Part shown: piece by piece, positions 16,034 through 25,334 of the stretch | Layout of the letters: every line of letters starts with the position of its first letter | Position numbering within the stretch: the first letter of the stretch is position 1 | Assembly (NCBI GenBank): GCA_036479015.1 | Contig: JAZGFB010000037.1 | Span: 124,001 to 188,000, forward strand | Direction: 5' to 3' | DNA: 64,000 bases | Source: NVTR01 sp036479015 | GTDB lineage: Bacteria; Pseudomonadota; Alphaproteobacteria; Rhodobacterales; Rhodobacteraceae | Program-made: the position numbers and the translations under genes | The notes under the pieces: generated by a model | The model's database searches: none | The model's input: the letters and a program-made list of their open reading frames with translations, nothing else | Told to the model about the DNA's origin: nothing

Positions 16034-18298
16034 ATGCCAAATATTAAGCACACCTGCGAAGAAGCACTTGCCTTTCATATGGAGCCCCGGCCCGGAAAGT
16101 TTGATGTGGCCCCATCCGTGCCCATGGCAACCCAGCGCGATCTGTCGCTGGCCTATAGCCCCGGCGTTGCGGTGCCCTGCGAAGAAATCGCCGAGAAACC
16201 GGAAACCGCCTATGATTACACCAATAAAGGCAATCTGGTCGCCGTGATATCCAACGGCACCGCGGTGCTGGGCCTTGGCAACCTGGGCGCGCTGGCCTCT
16301 AAGCCGGTGATGGAAGGTAAGGCCGTGCTGTTCAAGCGATTTGCGGACGTGAATTCAATAGACATCGAGCTAGATACCGAAGACCCGGAAGAGATCATAA
16401 ATGCCGTTCGCCTTATGGGTCCCAGCTTTGGCGGCATCAATCTGGAAGATATAAAAGCCCCGGAATGCTTTATAATTGAGCAGCGGCTAAAGGAAGAAAT
16501 GGACATTCCGGTGTTCCATGATGACCAGCACGGTACGGCTGTTATCTGTGCAGCAGGGCTGATCAATGCGCTGCATATTTCTGGTAAGAAAATCGAAGAA
16601 TGTCGCATTGTCGTCAACGGTGCCGGGGCTGCCGGTATTGCCTGCCTGGAGCTGATCAAAACCATGGGGGCAAAGCATGACAATTGCCTGATGTGCGACA
16701 CCAAAGGGGTGATCTACCAAGGCCGGACCGACGGCATGAACCAATGGAAATCTGCCCATGCCGCCAACACTACGGCCCGTACACTGGAGGAGGCGATGGA
16801 TGGGGCTGATGTGTTTTTGGGGGTGTCGGCAAAGGGGGCAGTAACCCAGGATATGGTGAAATCCATGGCCCCCAATCCAGTAATCTTTGCCATGGCCAAC
16901 CCGGACCCGGAAATAACCCCTGAAGATGCCCACGAGGTTCGTGATGATGCCATTGTGGCGACCGGGCGCTCTGACTATCCCAATCAAGTGAATAACGTGC
17001 TGGGTTTTCCGTATTTGTTTCGCGGCGCGCTTGATATCCACGCCCGCGCCATCAATGACGAAATGAAAATTGCCTGCGCCAACGCCCTGGCAGAGCTGGC
17101 GCGTGAACCAGTTCCGGATGAGGTGGTCATGGCCTATGGCCGCAAGCTGACATTCGGGCGTGATTACATCATCCCGACACCTTTTGATCCGCGCCTGATC
17201 CACCGCATTCCGCCGGCGGTTGCCTTAGCCGGAATGGACACAGGCGTTGCCCGCCGCCCGATCATTGATATGGAGGGTTACCGGCTTAGCCTGCAGGCGC
17301 TGATGGATCCGACCGCATCAATATTGCAGGGGTTGAACACCCGGGCCCGCGCTGCCCAGACAAGGACAATATTTGCAGAAGGTGACGACCCCCGGGTTCT
17401 TAAGGCTGCAATTTCCTATCAGCGCAACGGGTTTGGCCAGGCGCTTGTTGTCGGACGTGAGGCCGATATTAAAAAGAAACTTAAAGCCGAAGGTATGGAA
17501 AGCGCCTTTGATGAACTTGAAATAGTCAACGCTGCCAACACCGACCATCTACCAGCATACAAGGATTTTCTGTACCAGCGCTTGCAGCGTCAAGGGCTTG
17601 ATGAAACCGACGTGCACCACCTTGCGGCCCGGGATCGGCACGTGTTTTCGGCGCTGATGTTAGCCCATGGCCATGGTGATGCTCTGGTGACGGGGGCTAC
17701 CCGAAAATCTGCCCATGTTCTTGATCTGATCAACAAGGTTTTTGATGCCAAGGCAGAAGACGGTGCAGTTGGCGTCACGGCGGTGATCCACAAGGGCCGG
17801 ATCATCTTTATCGCTGACACGCTGGTCCATGAGTGGCCAGATGAGGAAGATCTGGCAGACATTGCCGAGCGCGCTGCAGGCGTTGCCCGTGGCATGGGGA
17901 TAGAGCCGAAGGTGGCTTTTCTAAGTTTTTCGACCTTCGGGTATCCGGTCAGCGAGCGGGCAACAAAAATGTTGTTGGCTCCGGATGTGTTGGACCGACG
18001 TGGAGTTGATTTTGAATATGATGGCGAAATGACTGTTGATGTGGCGTTAAACCCGGAAGCCATGGCGCAGTACCCGTTTTGCCGGCTGACCGGCCCGGCA
18101 AATGTCTTGGTGGTACCGGCGCGCCATTCGGCATCTATTTCGGTCAAGTTAATGCAGGAAATGGCTGGCGCAACAGTGATCGGGCCCATCCTGACCGGTA
18201 TTAACCGACCGATCCAGATATGCTCAACCGGCTCAACCGTAAACGACATATTGCACATGGCGGTTATTGCTGGATGCAAGCTGGGCCAGACGGCTTGA
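16034..18298 (+). CDS. maeB: NADP-dependent malic enzyme with phosphotransacetylase-like domain
   Basis: Oxidative decarboxylation of malate to pyruvate, giving NADPH. The 754-residue length is that of the MaeB type: malic enzyme domain in the first ~430 residues (SLAYSPGVAVPCEEIA; FHDDQHGTAVICAAGL; VNGAGAAGIACLEL for NADP) and a phosphotransacetylase-like domain after that (LFA-type RTIFAEGDDPRVLKAA; ILTGINRPIQIC). In this family the second domain is regulatory rather than catalytic. Rbsk-like kinase follows 12 bp downstream. Confidence 0.97.
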   Translation: MPNIKHTCEEALAFHMEPRPGKFDVAPSVPMATQRDLSLAYSPGVAVPCEEIAEKPETAYDYTNKGNLVAVISNGTAVLGLGNLGALASKPVMEGKAVLFKRFADVNSIDIELDTEDPEEIINAVRLMGPSFGGINLEDIKAPECFIIEQRLKEEMDIPVFHDDQHGTAVICAAGLINALHISGKKIEECRIVVNGAGAAGIACLELIKTMGAKHDNCLMCDTKGVIYQGRTDGMNQWKSAHAANTTARTLEEAMDGADVFLGVSAKGAVTQDMVKSMAPNPVIFAMANPDPEITPEDAHEVRDDAIVATGRSDYPNQVNNVLGFPYLFRGALDIHARAINDEMKIACANALAELAREPVPDEVVMAYGRKLTFGRDYIIPTPFDPRLIHRIPPAVALAGMDTGVARRPIIDMEGYRLSLQALMDPTASILQGLNTRARAAQTRTIFAEGDDPRVLKAAISYQRNGFGQALVVGREADIKKKLKAEGMESAFDELEIVNAANTDHLPAYKDFLYQRLQRQGLDETDVHHLAARDRHVFSALMLAHGHGDALVTGATRKSAHVLDLINKVFDAKAEDGAVGVTAVIHKGRIIFIADTLVHEWPDEEDLADIAERAAGVARGMGIEPKVAFLSFSTFGYPVSERATKMLLAPDVLDRRGVDFEYDGEMTVDVALNPEAMAQYPFCRLTGPANVLVVPARHSASISVKLMQEMAGATVIGPILTGINRPIQICSTGSTVNDILHMAVIAGCKLGQTA

Positions 18299-18310
18299 TC
18301 GGGGGTAAGG

Positions 18311-19198
18311 ATGGCAATTTTTAATCTTGGCTCAATTAACGCGGATATGTTTTATAAGATGGAGCGCTTGCCACAGCCGGGGGAAACCCTTGCAGCACAG
18401 GACCACAGCAGGGGTCTTGGGGGGAAAGGTGCAAATCAGTCTGTGGCGGTAGCACGGGCTGGATCAAAAGTTACCCATCTCGGTGCGGTTGGTGTCGATG
18501 GCGGCTGGGCTGTTGATATATTATCAAAAACAGGGGTAGAAACCCGTGCTGTAACACTTTCAGATCACCCAACTGGCCACGCTATTATTGCAGTTGATGC
18601 GCAGGGTGAAAACAATATCATCCTGTGGCCCGGCGCGAACCGGCATCTGTCCCAAAATGATATTGAAACCGGCCTGGCCTCCATGGCACCGGACGATACA
18701 CTGCTGTTGCAAAATGAAACAAATGGCCAAATCATTGCGGCGAAACTGGCCCATGCCAAAGGCGCGCGCGTCATTTATTCCGCCGCCCCTTTTTCGGTGG
18801 ATTCTGTACAAGAAATACTGCCCTTGGTCAGCCTGCTGATCGTGAATCAGCTAGAGGCCCGGCAGCTATCGGCTGCACTGAATACAGATATTCAGGATAT
18901 TCCCGTGGCCGGTATTCTTATCACTATGGGGGCTAAAGGCGCGGTTTTTTATGATCGGCCCAACAAGGCCAAGATTAACGTTGCCTCGCCCAAAGTTGAC
19001 GCCATCGATACCACTGGCGCTGGCGATACGTTTGCCGGTTATTTCGCTGCCGGGCTGGATCAGGGGCAGGGCATACAGCAGGCTATGGAATCCGCCGCTG
19101 CCGCTGCCGCCTGCAAAGTCACCCGCCACGGCACTGCAGAAGCAATTCCAACGGCGGATGAAGTTTTGGACTTCTTAAAGAAGCATCCTAGTGGCTGA
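18311..19198 (+). CDS. rbsK: PfkB-family sugar kinase, ribokinase-like
   Basis: Predicted ATP-dependent ribokinase (295 aa). A GGGGG run lies five bases before the ATG. The PfkB signatures are present: GGKGANQSVAVARAG near residue 40 and the anion-hole/catalytic DTTGAGDTFAGYFAAG near residue 236, with the catalytic Asp in GAGD. No ribose transporter or rbsD is nearby, so the substrate could be another pentose or nucleoside. The 3' end overlaps the convergent msrA by 11 bp. Confidence 0.8.
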   Translation: MAIFNLGSINADMFYKMERLPQPGETLAAQDHSRGLGGKGANQSVAVARAGSKVTHLGAVGVDGGWAVDILSKTGVETRAVTLSDHPTGHAIIAVDAQGENNIILWPGANRHLSQNDIETGLASMAPDDTLLLQNETNGQIIAAKLAHAKGARVIYSAAPFSVDSVQEILPLVSLLIVNQLEARQLSAALNTDIQDIPVAGILITMGAKGAVFYDRPNKAKINVASPKVDAIDTTGAGDTFAGYFAAGLDQGQGIQQAMESAAAAAACKVTRHGTAEAIPTADEVLDFLKKHPSG

Positions 19199-19832
19199 CA
19201 AATGGTGCAGCACTGCCCCATAGCTGTTCTACCCGTTGATCACGACCACAGGCATTACGATAGAACTTGTATGCGTTCTCCTGTGATTTTGGACCGCGCC
19301 GGGTGACAACGATCTTGCTGCCTTTGTAATAGTCCTGATGGTAGGCTTCTGCGGTATAAAACCGGGAAGCAGCCAGTATAGGGGTGACGATAGTTTGCCC
19401 CAGATCGGCCTGTGCCTGGGCAATGGCTGCGGTTGCAGCGGCACTTTCGACTGCCCCATTGGTAAAGATTGCGGTTCTATAGGTGTCGCCCCGGTCACAG
19501 AACTGACCGCCAGCGTCTGTCGGATCTACTGAACGCAGGAACATATGCAGCAGTTGATCATATGAAACCTGATCGGGGTCATAGGTGATCTGCACAGCCT
19601 CATAATGGCCGGTGCCACCTTTGTTGATTTTTTTGTAGGTTGGGTTTTTTGTGGTTCCGCCGGTGTAGCCGCTGACCACATTGGTCACGCCGGCAACCGA
19701 TTCAAAATCAGACTCGATGCACCAAAAACAGCCCCCCGCCAATATGGTGGTTTCAAGTTTAGCGGCGTTTGCCATGTGGGTTTGCGCAAAAACCCCGATG
19801 CCTATTGCGATTGTCAGAATAATACTTTTCAT
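19188..19832 (-). CDS. msrA: Exported peptide-methionine (S)-S-oxide reductase MsrA
   Basis: Reduces methionine-S-sulfoxide in damaged proteins. The ATG at 19832 has AGGAG eight bases upstream and opens a signal peptide (MKSIILTIAIGIGVFAQT, likely cleavage after MANA), so the enzyme is predicted periplasmic. The catalytic GCFWC places the active Cys at residue 35. VVSGYTGG, GHYEAVQI and the C-terminal YHQDYY motifs are typical. No msrB is nearby. The 214 aa length fits MsrA plus a leader. Confidence 0.93.
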   Translation of the reverse strand: MKSIILTIAIGIGVFAQTHMANAAKLETTILAGGCFWCIESDFESVAGVTNVVSGYTGGTTKNPTYKKINKGGTGHYEAVQITYDPDQVSYDQLLHMFLRSVDPTDAGGQFCDRGDTYRTAIFTNGAVESAAATAAIAQAQADLGQTIVTPILAASRFYTAEAYHQDYYKGSKIVVTRRGPKSQENAYKFYRNACGRDQRVEQLWGSAAPFVSH

Positions 19833-19965
19833 TTCTGGTCTCCTTTGTCTGCAAAATGCTGGCACTGGGAAAAAACGCAACGGTTAATGCAACGCCTCAC
19901 GCAGCGGTGAAGCCAGTTTACATTTTAGGTCCAGATTGACACAAATGCGCCAGGAGACGCAGACA

Positions 19966-20874
19966 ATGGCAGAAAATATAACCACCCATCAGGCCGAAGA
20001 TGATGCCCGCAACGAAAACATAAAGATATTCGTCAACGGCAGTATCGTCGCCAAGGAACAGGCTGTTATCAGTGTCTATGACAGCGGTTTTATGCTTGGA
20101 GACGGGGTTTGGGAGGGCCTGCGCCTGTACAATGGTGCCTGGGCTTTTGTTGATGAACACCTTGATCGTTTGTTTGAGGCGGCCAAGGCCATAGACCTGC
20201 AAATCGGCATGACTCGGGATGAAATATTTCACGCATTGGAAGATACCCGCGCCGCCAATGGCATGCAAACCGACGCCCATGCCCGCCTGATGGTGACGCG
20301 CGGCACCAAGGCGCGCCCGTTTCAGCACCCGTCGCTGAGCCAGTCTGGGCCGACGGTAGTGATTATTGTTGAGCATTCCCGCCCGTCCCTGCCGCGTCCG
20401 TTAAAGCTGGCCACCGTGCCCCATATTCGCGGCCTTCCAATGACCCAGGACCCAAAGCTAAACAGCCATTCCAAGCTGAACTGCGTTTTGGCCTGTATCG
20501 CCGCCGAAAAGGCAGGCGCGGATGAAGCATTGATGCTGGATATCAATGGCTTTGTGAACACCACCAATGCCTGCAACTTTTTCATAGTGCGTAAAGGTGC
20601 GGTCTGGACCAGTACTGGTGACTACTGCATGAACGGCATTACCCGACAAAAGGTCATTGATCTGTGCCGGGCCAATGATATCCTGGTTTTTGAACGCAAT
20701 TATTCGCTGGTCGACACTTACGGCGCGCAGGAAGCGTTTTTAACCGGTACGTTTGGGGCCCAGGCCCCGGTTTGTGAAATAGATGGGCGCGCCATTGGCG
20801 ACGGCAAAATGGGCCCGGTCACTGCGCGCTTGCGTCAGCTTTACAAAGCTATGATTGATCGGGAAACCGGCTGA
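19966..20874 (+). CDS. Class IV aminotransferase (branched-chain or D-amino acid type)
   Basis: PLP enzyme of fold type IV (302 aa). The ATG at 19966 is preferred because AGGAG lies nine bases upstream; an ATG at 19936 would add ten residues. The motif VYDSGFMLGDGVWEGLRLYNG near residue 35 is typical. The PLP lysine is probably in NSHSKLNCVLA near residue 165, and the C-terminal TGTFGAQAPVCEIDGR binds the cofactor phosphate region. Whether the substrate is a branched-chain or D-amino acid cannot be told. It overlaps the next gene by one base. Confidence 0.85.
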   Translation: MAENITTHQAEDDARNENIKIFVNGSIVAKEQAVISVYDSGFMLGDGVWEGLRLYNGAWAFVDEHLDRLFEAAKAIDLQIGMTRDEIFHALEDTRAANGMQTDAHARLMVTRGTKARPFQHPSLSQSGPTVVIIVEHSRPSLPRPLKLATVPHIRGLPMTQDPKLNSHSKLNCVLACIAAEKAGADEALMLDINGFVNTTNACNFFIVRKGAVWTSTGDYCMNGITRQKVIDLCRANDILVFERNYSLVDTYGAQEAFLTGTFGAQAPVCEIDGRAIGDGKMGPVTARLRQLYKAMIDRETG

Positions 20875-21581
20875 TGCGTATCGCCATGTGGTCCGGGCCG
20901 CGCAACCTGTCAACGGCTATGATGTATTCGTTCGGCGCGCGTTCTGATTGCGCGGTGGTGGATGAGCCGTTCTATGCGTCCTATCTGGCGAAAACCGGGT
21001 TGGATCACCCGATGCGGGGCGAAATATTGGCGGCGCAAAGTACCGAACCAGCGCAAGTCGTTGCGCACATAACAGGCTCTATTCCAAGGGATATGCCGCA
21101 CTTCTATCAAAAGCACATGGCCCAGCACATGCTGCCGGGGGTTGATCGCAACTGGACGCGTGATGTTAAAAATGTATTCCTGATCCGTCATCCGGCGCGG
21201 GTAATTGCCAGCTACGCCGCCAAGCGCGAGGCCCCGACATTTGATGATATCGGGTTCTGGCAGCAAGCAGAGCTGTTTGATCAATGCGATGATCCGATCG
21301 TGATTGACGCCCACGACATCCGCGAAAACCCGTCGGAAATGATACAGGCGCTGTGCAGCGCATTGGGACTGCCGTATCAGCCGTCAATGCTTGCATGGCC
21401 CAAAGGAGGCCACCAGGATGACGGTGTCTGGGCGGCACATTGGTACGGCGCGGTACATGCCAGCACCGGCTTTGCGGGCAAGGAAGGGGCGTTGCCAGTG
21501 CTTACCGGTGAAAACCAGCTACTGGTTCAACAAGCATTGCCTGCCTATGAAAAACTTCGCCAGGTGGCGCTGCGTTTGTAG
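20874..21581 (+). CDS. Sulfotransferase-like P-loop protein
   Basis: Cytosolic protein of 235 aa that resembles small sulfotransferase-like NTPase-fold proteins. The N-terminal MRIAMWSGPRNLSTAMMYSF is a PAPS-loop-like phosphate-binding segment, and VFLIRHPARVIASYAAK near residue 100 resembles the 3'-phosphate-binding Arg/Ser motif. It starts on the last base of the upstream aminotransferase stop (TGATG), so the two are translationally coupled. Related proteins occur fused to class IV aminotransferases in eukaryotes, as far as known. The substrate is unknown. Confidence 0.7.
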   Translation: MRIAMWSGPRNLSTAMMYSFGARSDCAVVDEPFYASYLAKTGLDHPMRGEILAAQSTEPAQVVAHITGSIPRDMPHFYQKHMAQHMLPGVDRNWTRDVKNVFLIRHPARVIASYAAKREAPTFDDIGFWQQAELFDQCDDPIVIDAHDIRENPSEMIQALCSALGLPYQPSMLAWPKGGHQDDGVWAAHWYGAVHASTGFAGKEGALPVLTGENQLLVQQALPAYEKLRQVALRL

Positions 21582-21585
21582 AACG

Positions 21586-22818
21586 CTACTTTTTCTTGCT
21601 AATCCGCCGATCCCGCGCTGCCAACAGCTTTAATCGCAGCGCGTTCAGTTGGATAAACCCGGCGGCATCTTTTTGATCGTAAGCTCCGGCATCGTCTTCA
21701 AATGTCACGTGTTCCTCGGAATAGAGACTATGCTCAGACCAGCGGGCAACCGTGCGCGCCGAGCCTTTATACAGTTTCAGGCGCACGGTTCCGGTCACAT
21801 GGTCCTGGCTTTTGTCGATCAGCGCCTGCAACATTTCCCGCTCAGGGGAATACCAAAACCCGTTATAGATCAGCTCTGCGTATTTTGGCATGATCTCATC
21901 TTTTAGATGCGCTGCGCCCCGATCCAGTGTGATGCTTTCAATACCGCGATGGGCCTCAAGCAGCAGTGTGCCGCCCGGCGTTTCATAGATGCCGCGGGAT
22001 TTCATGCCGACAAAGCGACCTTCAACCAGATCAAGCCGGCCGCAGCCGTGCTTGCCGCCCAGCTCATTTAATATGGTTAGAACCGTTGCAGGTGACATGG
22101 CTTGGCCATTGACCGAAACTGCGTCGCCACGCTCAAAGCCAATTTCAACCATTTCAGGTGTGTCGGGGGCATCCTCTGGGGCAACGGTGCGCTGATAGAC
22201 ATAGCCGGGTGCTTCAATGGCCGGGTCTTCCAGGACTTTACCTTCGCTGGATGTGTGTAACAGGTTTGCATCCACCGAAAACGGCGCTTCGCCGCGTTTG
22301 TCTGTGGCAATCGGTATTTGGTGAGCCTCGGCAAATTCAAGCAACCTGGTGCGGCTGGACAGGTCCCATTCACGCCAGGGGGCGATCACCTTTATGTCCG
22401 GGTTTAGCGCGTAGGCTGCCAGTTCGAAGCGAACCTGATCATTGCCTTTACCGGTGGCACCATGGGCAACGGCATCGGCGCCGCATTCCGCAGCAATTTC
22501 AACCAGACGTTTGGATATTAGCGGCCGCGCAATAGACGTGCCCAGCAGGTACAGCCCTTCATACAATGCATTGGCCCGGAACATCGGGAACACAAAGTCG
22601 CGCACGAACTCTTCGCGGACATCTTCGATATGGATGTTCTCAGGTTTTATTCCCAGCAACTCGGCTTTGGCGCGGGCCGGCTCCAGTTCTTCACCCTGAC
22701 CCAGATCGGCGGTGAAAGTTACGACTTCACAGCCATATTCAATCTGCAACCATTTCAGAATAATCGAAGTATCCAAACCGCCCGAATAGGCAAGCACGAC
22801 TTTTTTTGGCGATGACAT
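21586..22818 (-). CDS. argG: Argininosuccinate synthase
   Basis: Condenses citrulline and aspartate with ATP in arginine synthesis (410 aa). The ATG at 22818 (MSSPKKVVLAYSGGLDTS) has GGGA a short way upstream; upstream in-frame ATG at 22878 is not needed. The ATP pyrophosphatase P-loop AYSGGLDTS is at residues 10-18. ARPLISKRLVEIA and HGATGKGNDQVRFE follow. It converges on the sulfotransferase-like gene with only four bases between stops. Confidence 0.98.
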   Translation of the reverse strand: MSSPKKVVLAYSGGLDTSIILKWLQIEYGCEVVTFTADLGQGEELEPARAKAELLGIKPENIHIEDVREEFVRDFVFPMFRANALYEGLYLLGTSIARPLISKRLVEIAAECGADAVAHGATGKGNDQVRFELAAYALNPDIKVIAPWREWDLSSRTRLLEFAEAHQIPIATDKRGEAPFSVDANLLHTSSEGKVLEDPAIEAPGYVYQRTVAPEDAPDTPEMVEIGFERGDAVSVNGQAMSPATVLTILNELGGKHGCGRLDLVEGRFVGMKSRGIYETPGGTLLLEAHRGIESITLDRGAAHLKDEIMPKYAELIYNGFWYSPEREMLQALIDKSQDHVTGTVRLKLYKGSARTVARWSEHSLYSEEHVTFEDDAGAYDQKDAAGFIQLNALRLKLLAARDRRISKKK

Positions 22819-22925
22819 ATTGGGAATCCCATGCGTAATTTTCGCGCTGGGTCTATTGGGTTTTGAATATGCGGGCAAGTGGTGCTGGTAAACTGCTGAT
22901 AAATATTGCCGGTTAATTGCCGAGC

Positions 22926-23435
22926 CTAGAAATCAAGCGATGCTTCACTAATGTCAGTATCCGTTAGCGGGGTATTGCCAAGATCACCATTGCTAAGGGG
23001 AGTTGACAGGTTTTTTGCCATCAGCTTGGGCGGATCAGATCGAATAAATGTGAAATTGACCGGAGCATTCAAGTCTTGGTTGGTACTAATGGCCAAAGGC
23101 AGTCCGGAAATTCCACTTGAAAATTCTGGGTTGGCAATGAAAATCGACGGTAGACGATTGGTCTGGGACATTGGTGATGCCGGTCTGGCAAGTGCTGATC
23201 TCTGGTAGGGCTCAACAGATGTTGACATCCTAAGCGGGGACACGCCGGTCAGAACCTTGGCAAACAAATTTCGAATGGCTGGCTGCCGGTTCAGGAAAAA
23301 GTTAGTCTCATCAGAGACTTTCGCCGACTGCGCAAACGCCATTGGCGACACCACCGGCAGGCCAGAGACAGCAAGGGGCACAATGCATATAGCAGCCAAT
23401 GCTACCACTGCAGTTGATTTTTTTATCGTCGCCAC
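22926..23435 (-). CDS. Unknown exported protein
   Basis: Not recognised. A GTG at 23435 has AAGGGA nine bases upstream; the frame runs open 8 codons further. The product (169 aa) opens with a basic stretch (VATIKKS) and a long hydrophobic segment ending MAFAQSA, a good signal peptide with likely cleavage after AFA. The mature part is Ser/Pro/Asn-rich, without cysteine or a clear repeat. It sits alone between argG and ilvA with its own ribosome site. The ORF could still be spurious. Confidence 0.5.
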   Translation of the reverse strand: MATIKKSTAVVALAAICIVPLAVSGLPVVSPMAFAQSAKVSDETNFFLNRQPAIRNLFAKVLTGVSPLRMSTSVEPYQRSALARPASPMSQTNRLPSIFIANPEFSSGISGLPLAISTNQDLNAPVNFTFIRSDPPKLMAKNLSTPLSNGDLGNTPLTDTDISEASLDF

Positions 23436-23582
23436 CAGTTTGATTCCCTTATTCAACACCTTGCCTGATTATTTCTGTGGAACCGGGCACCTTCCAAGCG
23501 GAAATGAGGCAAATAAAAGGTGGGGACTATGTGCAACAATGTTGAACTTGAGATTCCGGCAAATAACCGTCAAACCGTGTAA

Positions 23583-24830
23583 ATGAAGCAATTTTTGATC
23601 AATGCTACCGCAGCGCAGGACAAGATGTCGGCCCTGTTTGAGCCCACTCCATTGCAGCGTAATGACCATTTGTCGGCCCGTTTCGGTGCTGAATTGTGGC
23701 TAAAACGTGAAGATTTGACCCCGGTACGCTCATATAAGATTCGGGGGGCATTCAATGCAATGGGCCGGGTGCTGGCTGAAAACCCGATGCAAAAAGCATT
23801 TGTTTGTGCCAGTGCGGGCAACCACGCGCAGGGCGTTGCGATGGTTTGCCGGCATTTTGGCGTGCATGGTGTTGTCTTTATGCCGGTGACAACACCCCAG
23901 CAAAAAATCGAAAAAACCCGGATCTTTGGCGGTGACAATATTGAGATACGGCTAACCGGTGACTATTTTGACGATACCCTGGCATCGGCACAGAAATACT
24001 GCGCAGATCAGGGTGCACATTTCTTGTCACCGTTTGATGATCCTGATGTCATCTTGGGCCAGGCTTCGGTCGCAATTGAGCTGCTATCACAGATGCCCAA
24101 AGCCCCAGATATGATTATTTTGCCAGTGGGTGGTGGCGGGTTGTCGGCTGGTGTGTTGTCAACAATCAACTGTGTCGCCCCAGACACTCAATTGCGCTAT
24201 ATAGAGCCGGCAGGCGGCGCCAGCCTGACAGCTGCACTTGTGGCGGGGAAACCAACCACACTGGAAAAGGTAGACACATTTGTAGACGGGGCTGCCGTAG
24301 CTAAAATTGGCGACGCGCCATTCGCGACCCTAAAGAATGTGAATCCGGATCACGTTTTAATCAGCCCGGAAGACCGCATTTGCACCACCATGCTTGAGAT
24401 GCTGAATATTGAGGGCATCGTGTTAGAGCCCGCCGGGGCGCTGGCGATTGACGCGCTTATTGACCTGAAGGATGAAATTCGCGGTAAAACCGTGGTTTGC
24501 ATCACTTCCGGGGGAAATTTTGATTTTGAAAGGTTGCCAGAGGTCAAAGAGCGGGCGCAAAGGTATCTTGGGGTCAAAAAATATTTCATTCTGCGCATGC
24601 CCCAGCGACCTGGAGTATTGCGAGAGTTTCTTGATTTGTTAGGCCCTGACGACAATATTTCCCGGTTTGAGTACCTGAAAAAATCGGCCCGTAACTTTGG
24701 GACAGTTCTGATAGGTATAGAAACCAACGACCCGGGTAATTTTGCAGATTTATATGGGCGGTTTGACAGGGCGGGTGTGGTTTATCGCGACATCACAAAT
24801 GATGAAACCCTTGCAGAATTTGTTATCTGA
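23583..24830 (+). CDS. ilvA: Threonine ammonia-lyase (threonine dehydratase)
   Basis: PLP enzyme converting threonine to 2-oxobutanoate, the first step of isoleucine synthesis (415 aa). The PLP lysine is Lys52 in RSYKIRGAFNA, and the glycine-rich phosphate loop VGGGGLSAGVLS is near residue 183. A short C-terminal ACT-like regulatory part (FILRMPQRPGVLREFLDLL) suggests allosteric control. The length matches the short catabolic/IlvA form with one ACT domain, so IlvA versus TdcB cannot be fully separated. It abuts the convergent HPt gene. Confidence 0.93.
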   Translation: MKQFLINATAAQDKMSALFEPTPLQRNDHLSARFGAELWLKREDLTPVRSYKIRGAFNAMGRVLAENPMQKAFVCASAGNHAQGVAMVCRHFGVHGVVFMPVTTPQQKIEKTRIFGGDNIEIRLTGDYFDDTLASAQKYCADQGAHFLSPFDDPDVILGQASVAIELLSQMPKAPDMIILPVGGGGLSAGVLSTINCVAPDTQLRYIEPAGGASLTAALVAGKPTTLEKVDTFVDGAAVAKIGDAPFATLKNVNPDHVLISPEDRICTTMLEMLNIEGIVLEPAGALAIDALIDLKDEIRGKTVVCITSGGNFDFERLPEVKERAQRYLGVKKYFILRMPQRPGVLREFLDLLGPDDNISRFEYLKKSARNFGTVLIGIETNDPGNFADLYGRFDRAGVVYRDITNDETLAEFVI

Positions 24831-25166
24831 TCAGGCGGCGCACTCTTTTTTACTATGGCCGCCATTGAATTCAATTTTTGATTTCTCATAGATGTGAATT
24901 ACCTTGGCCAGGTCGATGTTATCACGTTCTGGCCCTCGTGCCTGTTTTTCGTCCAGGCCAGACTGGTCCGCCAGGGCTGAAAACCCCAGATTCAAGGCGC
25001 TGCCTTTCAGGAAATGCAATTCAGTTTCATAGGTTGATGGGTCAGGGTTGGCGCGCAGCCTGTCCATGACTTCCTCAACTTCTTCCAGAAAAATCTCAGC
25101 AACCACAAAGAAATCTTCTGCGCCGACTTCGTCGCGCAGCTCATTCACCCGTTTCCAACAAATCAT
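24831..25166 (-). CDS. HPt domain phosphotransfer protein
   Basis: Small helical phosphotransfer protein (111 aa). The ATG at 25166 gives MICWKRVNELRDEVGAEDF, typical of Rhodobacterales HPt proteins; a longer frame to 25208 looks like non-coding lead-in. The phosphorylatable His is His51 in ELHFLKGSALNLGF, a clear match to HPt domains. It is encoded divergently from the REC-PP2C gene at 25335, which suggests a phosphorelay pair. No histidine kinase is in the window. Confidence 0.85.
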   Translation of the reverse strand: MICWKRVNELRDEVGAEDFFVVAEIFLEEVEEVMDRLRANPDPSTYETELHFLKGSALNLGFSALADQSGLDEKQARGPERDNIDLAKVIHIYEKSKIEFNGGHSKKECAA

Positions 25167-25334
25167 TATATATACCCATAAGCAGTTTGCGCCCCCACAC
25201 GAAGCCAAGCTGCCCGGACTTTGTTAATAAGTGGTACCCGCGCAGGTAATTCTATTGAGAATTTTAGATTTAACCGGATGTGAACCAAGGGGGGTCACTA
25301 CCAGAATGGTAATGCGCGAATGAAAGGCCACTTG

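Noticed and set aside
16487..17203. 238-codon minus-strand frame opposite maeB
   Set aside because: It is antisense to clear malic enzyme motifs and has no ribosome site or recognisable domain.
17590..18279. 229-codon minus-strand frame opposite the end of maeB
   Set aside because: Shadow of the phosphotransacetylase-like domain with no support.
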